NCBI GenBank assembly: GCA_022360535.1
Contig: JAKSCP010000514.1
Span: 1-14,325 of the forward strand
Length of the DNA: 14,325 bases
Reading direction: 5' to 3'
Source: Pseudomonadales bacterium
GTDB taxonomy: Bacteria > Pseudomonadota > Gammaproteobacteria > Pseudomonadales > Pseudohongiellaceae
Numbering within the stretch: the first letter of the stretch is position 1; the number at the start of each line of letters is the position of its first letter. Both the position numbers and the translations under genes were made by a program. The notes under the pieces were generated by a model that worked only from the letters and a program-made list of their open reading frames with translations, was not told the DNA's origin and ran no database searches. Positions 13,810-14,325 of the stretch are shown here, piece by piece.

Positions 13810-14202
13810 CTATTCCTGAGTCTCCTCCAGATAAGCATGAAGCTCTTTACAAGCAACATCCAGTTCTTGTTTAAGTAACTCAATCAATTCTTCCAACCTC
13901 TCCAACTTTCCATCCCGTGCTCTGATTTCGATTACTGAACATATTTCGAAGACATTCATTGCACCTACGTTACCACTACTGGATTTCAGTGCATGAGCCG
14001 TTTTCCAGAGACTCTCGGTGTCCTTATTATCAAGACTCTGTGTAATCTCTTCCAGGAGCGATTTCGATCTGCTCTTAAACAGGTCGATAATCTTCTCCAA
14101 AAGACTTTCGTCACCACGACTTCCCAGCGCCCGGATGTCGTCCAGCGCTTTTCTATTGATAGGATTGTCGTTTAATCCGATGGGCCAATCCTTGAAATCC
14201 AT
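13810..14202 (-). CDS. Stand-alone Hpt phosphotransfer protein
   Basis: This 130-residue, all-helical protein is a single histidine phosphotransfer domain. The signature TAHALKSSSGNVGAMNVFEIC (from about 68) contains the phosphorylated H70 and the usual K73 and Gly pattern. The N-terminal LDDIRALGSRGDESLLEKIIDLF is the typical first part of an Hpt bundle, and the C-terminus is a long Glu-rich helix. Such proteins carry phosphate between a hybrid kinase's receiver and a final response regulator. The convergent REC-GGDEF protein, whose stop is 26 bp away, is the obvious candidate partner, although the pairing is inferred from position. No kinase is present in the window. The ATG is preceded by GGAG at 6 nt spacing. 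Upstream of it (14203-14325) I see no clear promoter or gene. Confidence 0.9.
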   Translation of the reverse strand: MDFKDWPIGLNDNPINRKALDDIRALGSRGDESLLEKIIDLFKSRSKSLLEEITQSLDNKDTESLWKTAHALKSSSGNVGAMNVFEICSVIEIRARDGKLERLEELIELLKQELDVACKELHAYLEETQE

Positions 14203-14325
14203 AAACCACTCCAGCTATCTGTTTGACCCTCAGCATTCAGTTAACACGACGAAGCAATCATCATGTGTGTAGACACCAAATAGAATTGGCTAAATTCTGT
14301 GGCCACACCTGGGGCATTGAAGTGA

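Noticed and set aside
14241..14324. Minus-strand frame of 27 codons running in from the right edge and ending at a TAA (14241-14243)
   Set aside because: It could be the tail of an upstream gene, but the residues match no family I know and the length is within chance expectation.
1..14325. Mobile element, CRISPR array, prophage or defence system
   Set aside because: No transposase, integrase, direct-repeat array, terminal inverted repeats or phage-like genes are visible; all genes have ordinary chromosomal families.

Overview
The window looks like chromosomal DNA of a free-living Gram-negative bacterium, most likely a gammaproteobacterium (possibly marine). The basis is a TonB-dependent receptor under Fur-type boxes, an outer-membrane-type lipoprotein amidase, a Tat-exported molybdenum hydroxylase, SlyD, and proteobacterial REC-GGDEF and Hpt signalling proteins. 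Base composition looks even by eye. I see no rRNA, tRNA, CRISPR array, insertion sequence or phage gene.

Layout. (1) 1-1617: a divergent iron-uptake pair. The first 72 codons of a siderophore-type TonB-dependent receptor run left, and a PepSY-type inner-membrane protein runs right. The 242-bp gap holds two Fur-box-like sites, each lying over a plausible sigma70 promoter. (2) 1730-3476: a crotonase-family protein whose stop codon overlaps the GTG start of an exported TPR protein. (3) 3507-6263, minus strand: an acyl-CoA ligase and, upstream of it, an AmiD-like lipoprotein amidase. Each has an inverted repeat in its leader. (4) 6483-9249, minus strand: a two-gene operon for an IorAB-type molybdenum hydroxylase, with an 8-nt gene overlap and a 14-bp-stem terminator downstream. 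(5) 9475-10077, plus strand: a divergent TetR-type regulator. The ior/tetR gap holds a 7+7 dyad over the ior promoter. (6) 10178-12396: SlyD, an exported epoxide-hydrolase-like protein and a glutathione S-transferase, tightly packed on the plus strand. (7) 12692-14202: a REC-GGDEF diguanylate cyclase convergent with a stand-alone Hpt protein.

How the genes may work together. The first block is classical iron-starvation uptake. The middle of the window has a chemical-handling flavour: a molybdenum hydroxylase under a local TetR repressor, an epoxide hydrolase and GST, and an acyl-CoA ligase and crotonase that could pass acids into CoA-linked breakdown. That these form one pathway is inference; they sit in at least four transcription units. 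The Hpt and REC-GGDEF proteins could form the end of a phosphorelay that raises c-di-GMP, with the sensor kinase encoded elsewhere.

I did not find a clearly new multi-gene system. The points most worth a second look are the TetR operator/promoter arrangement, the crotonase lacking one catalytic Glu, the acidic insertion in the REC domain, and several perfect inverted repeats in leaders.
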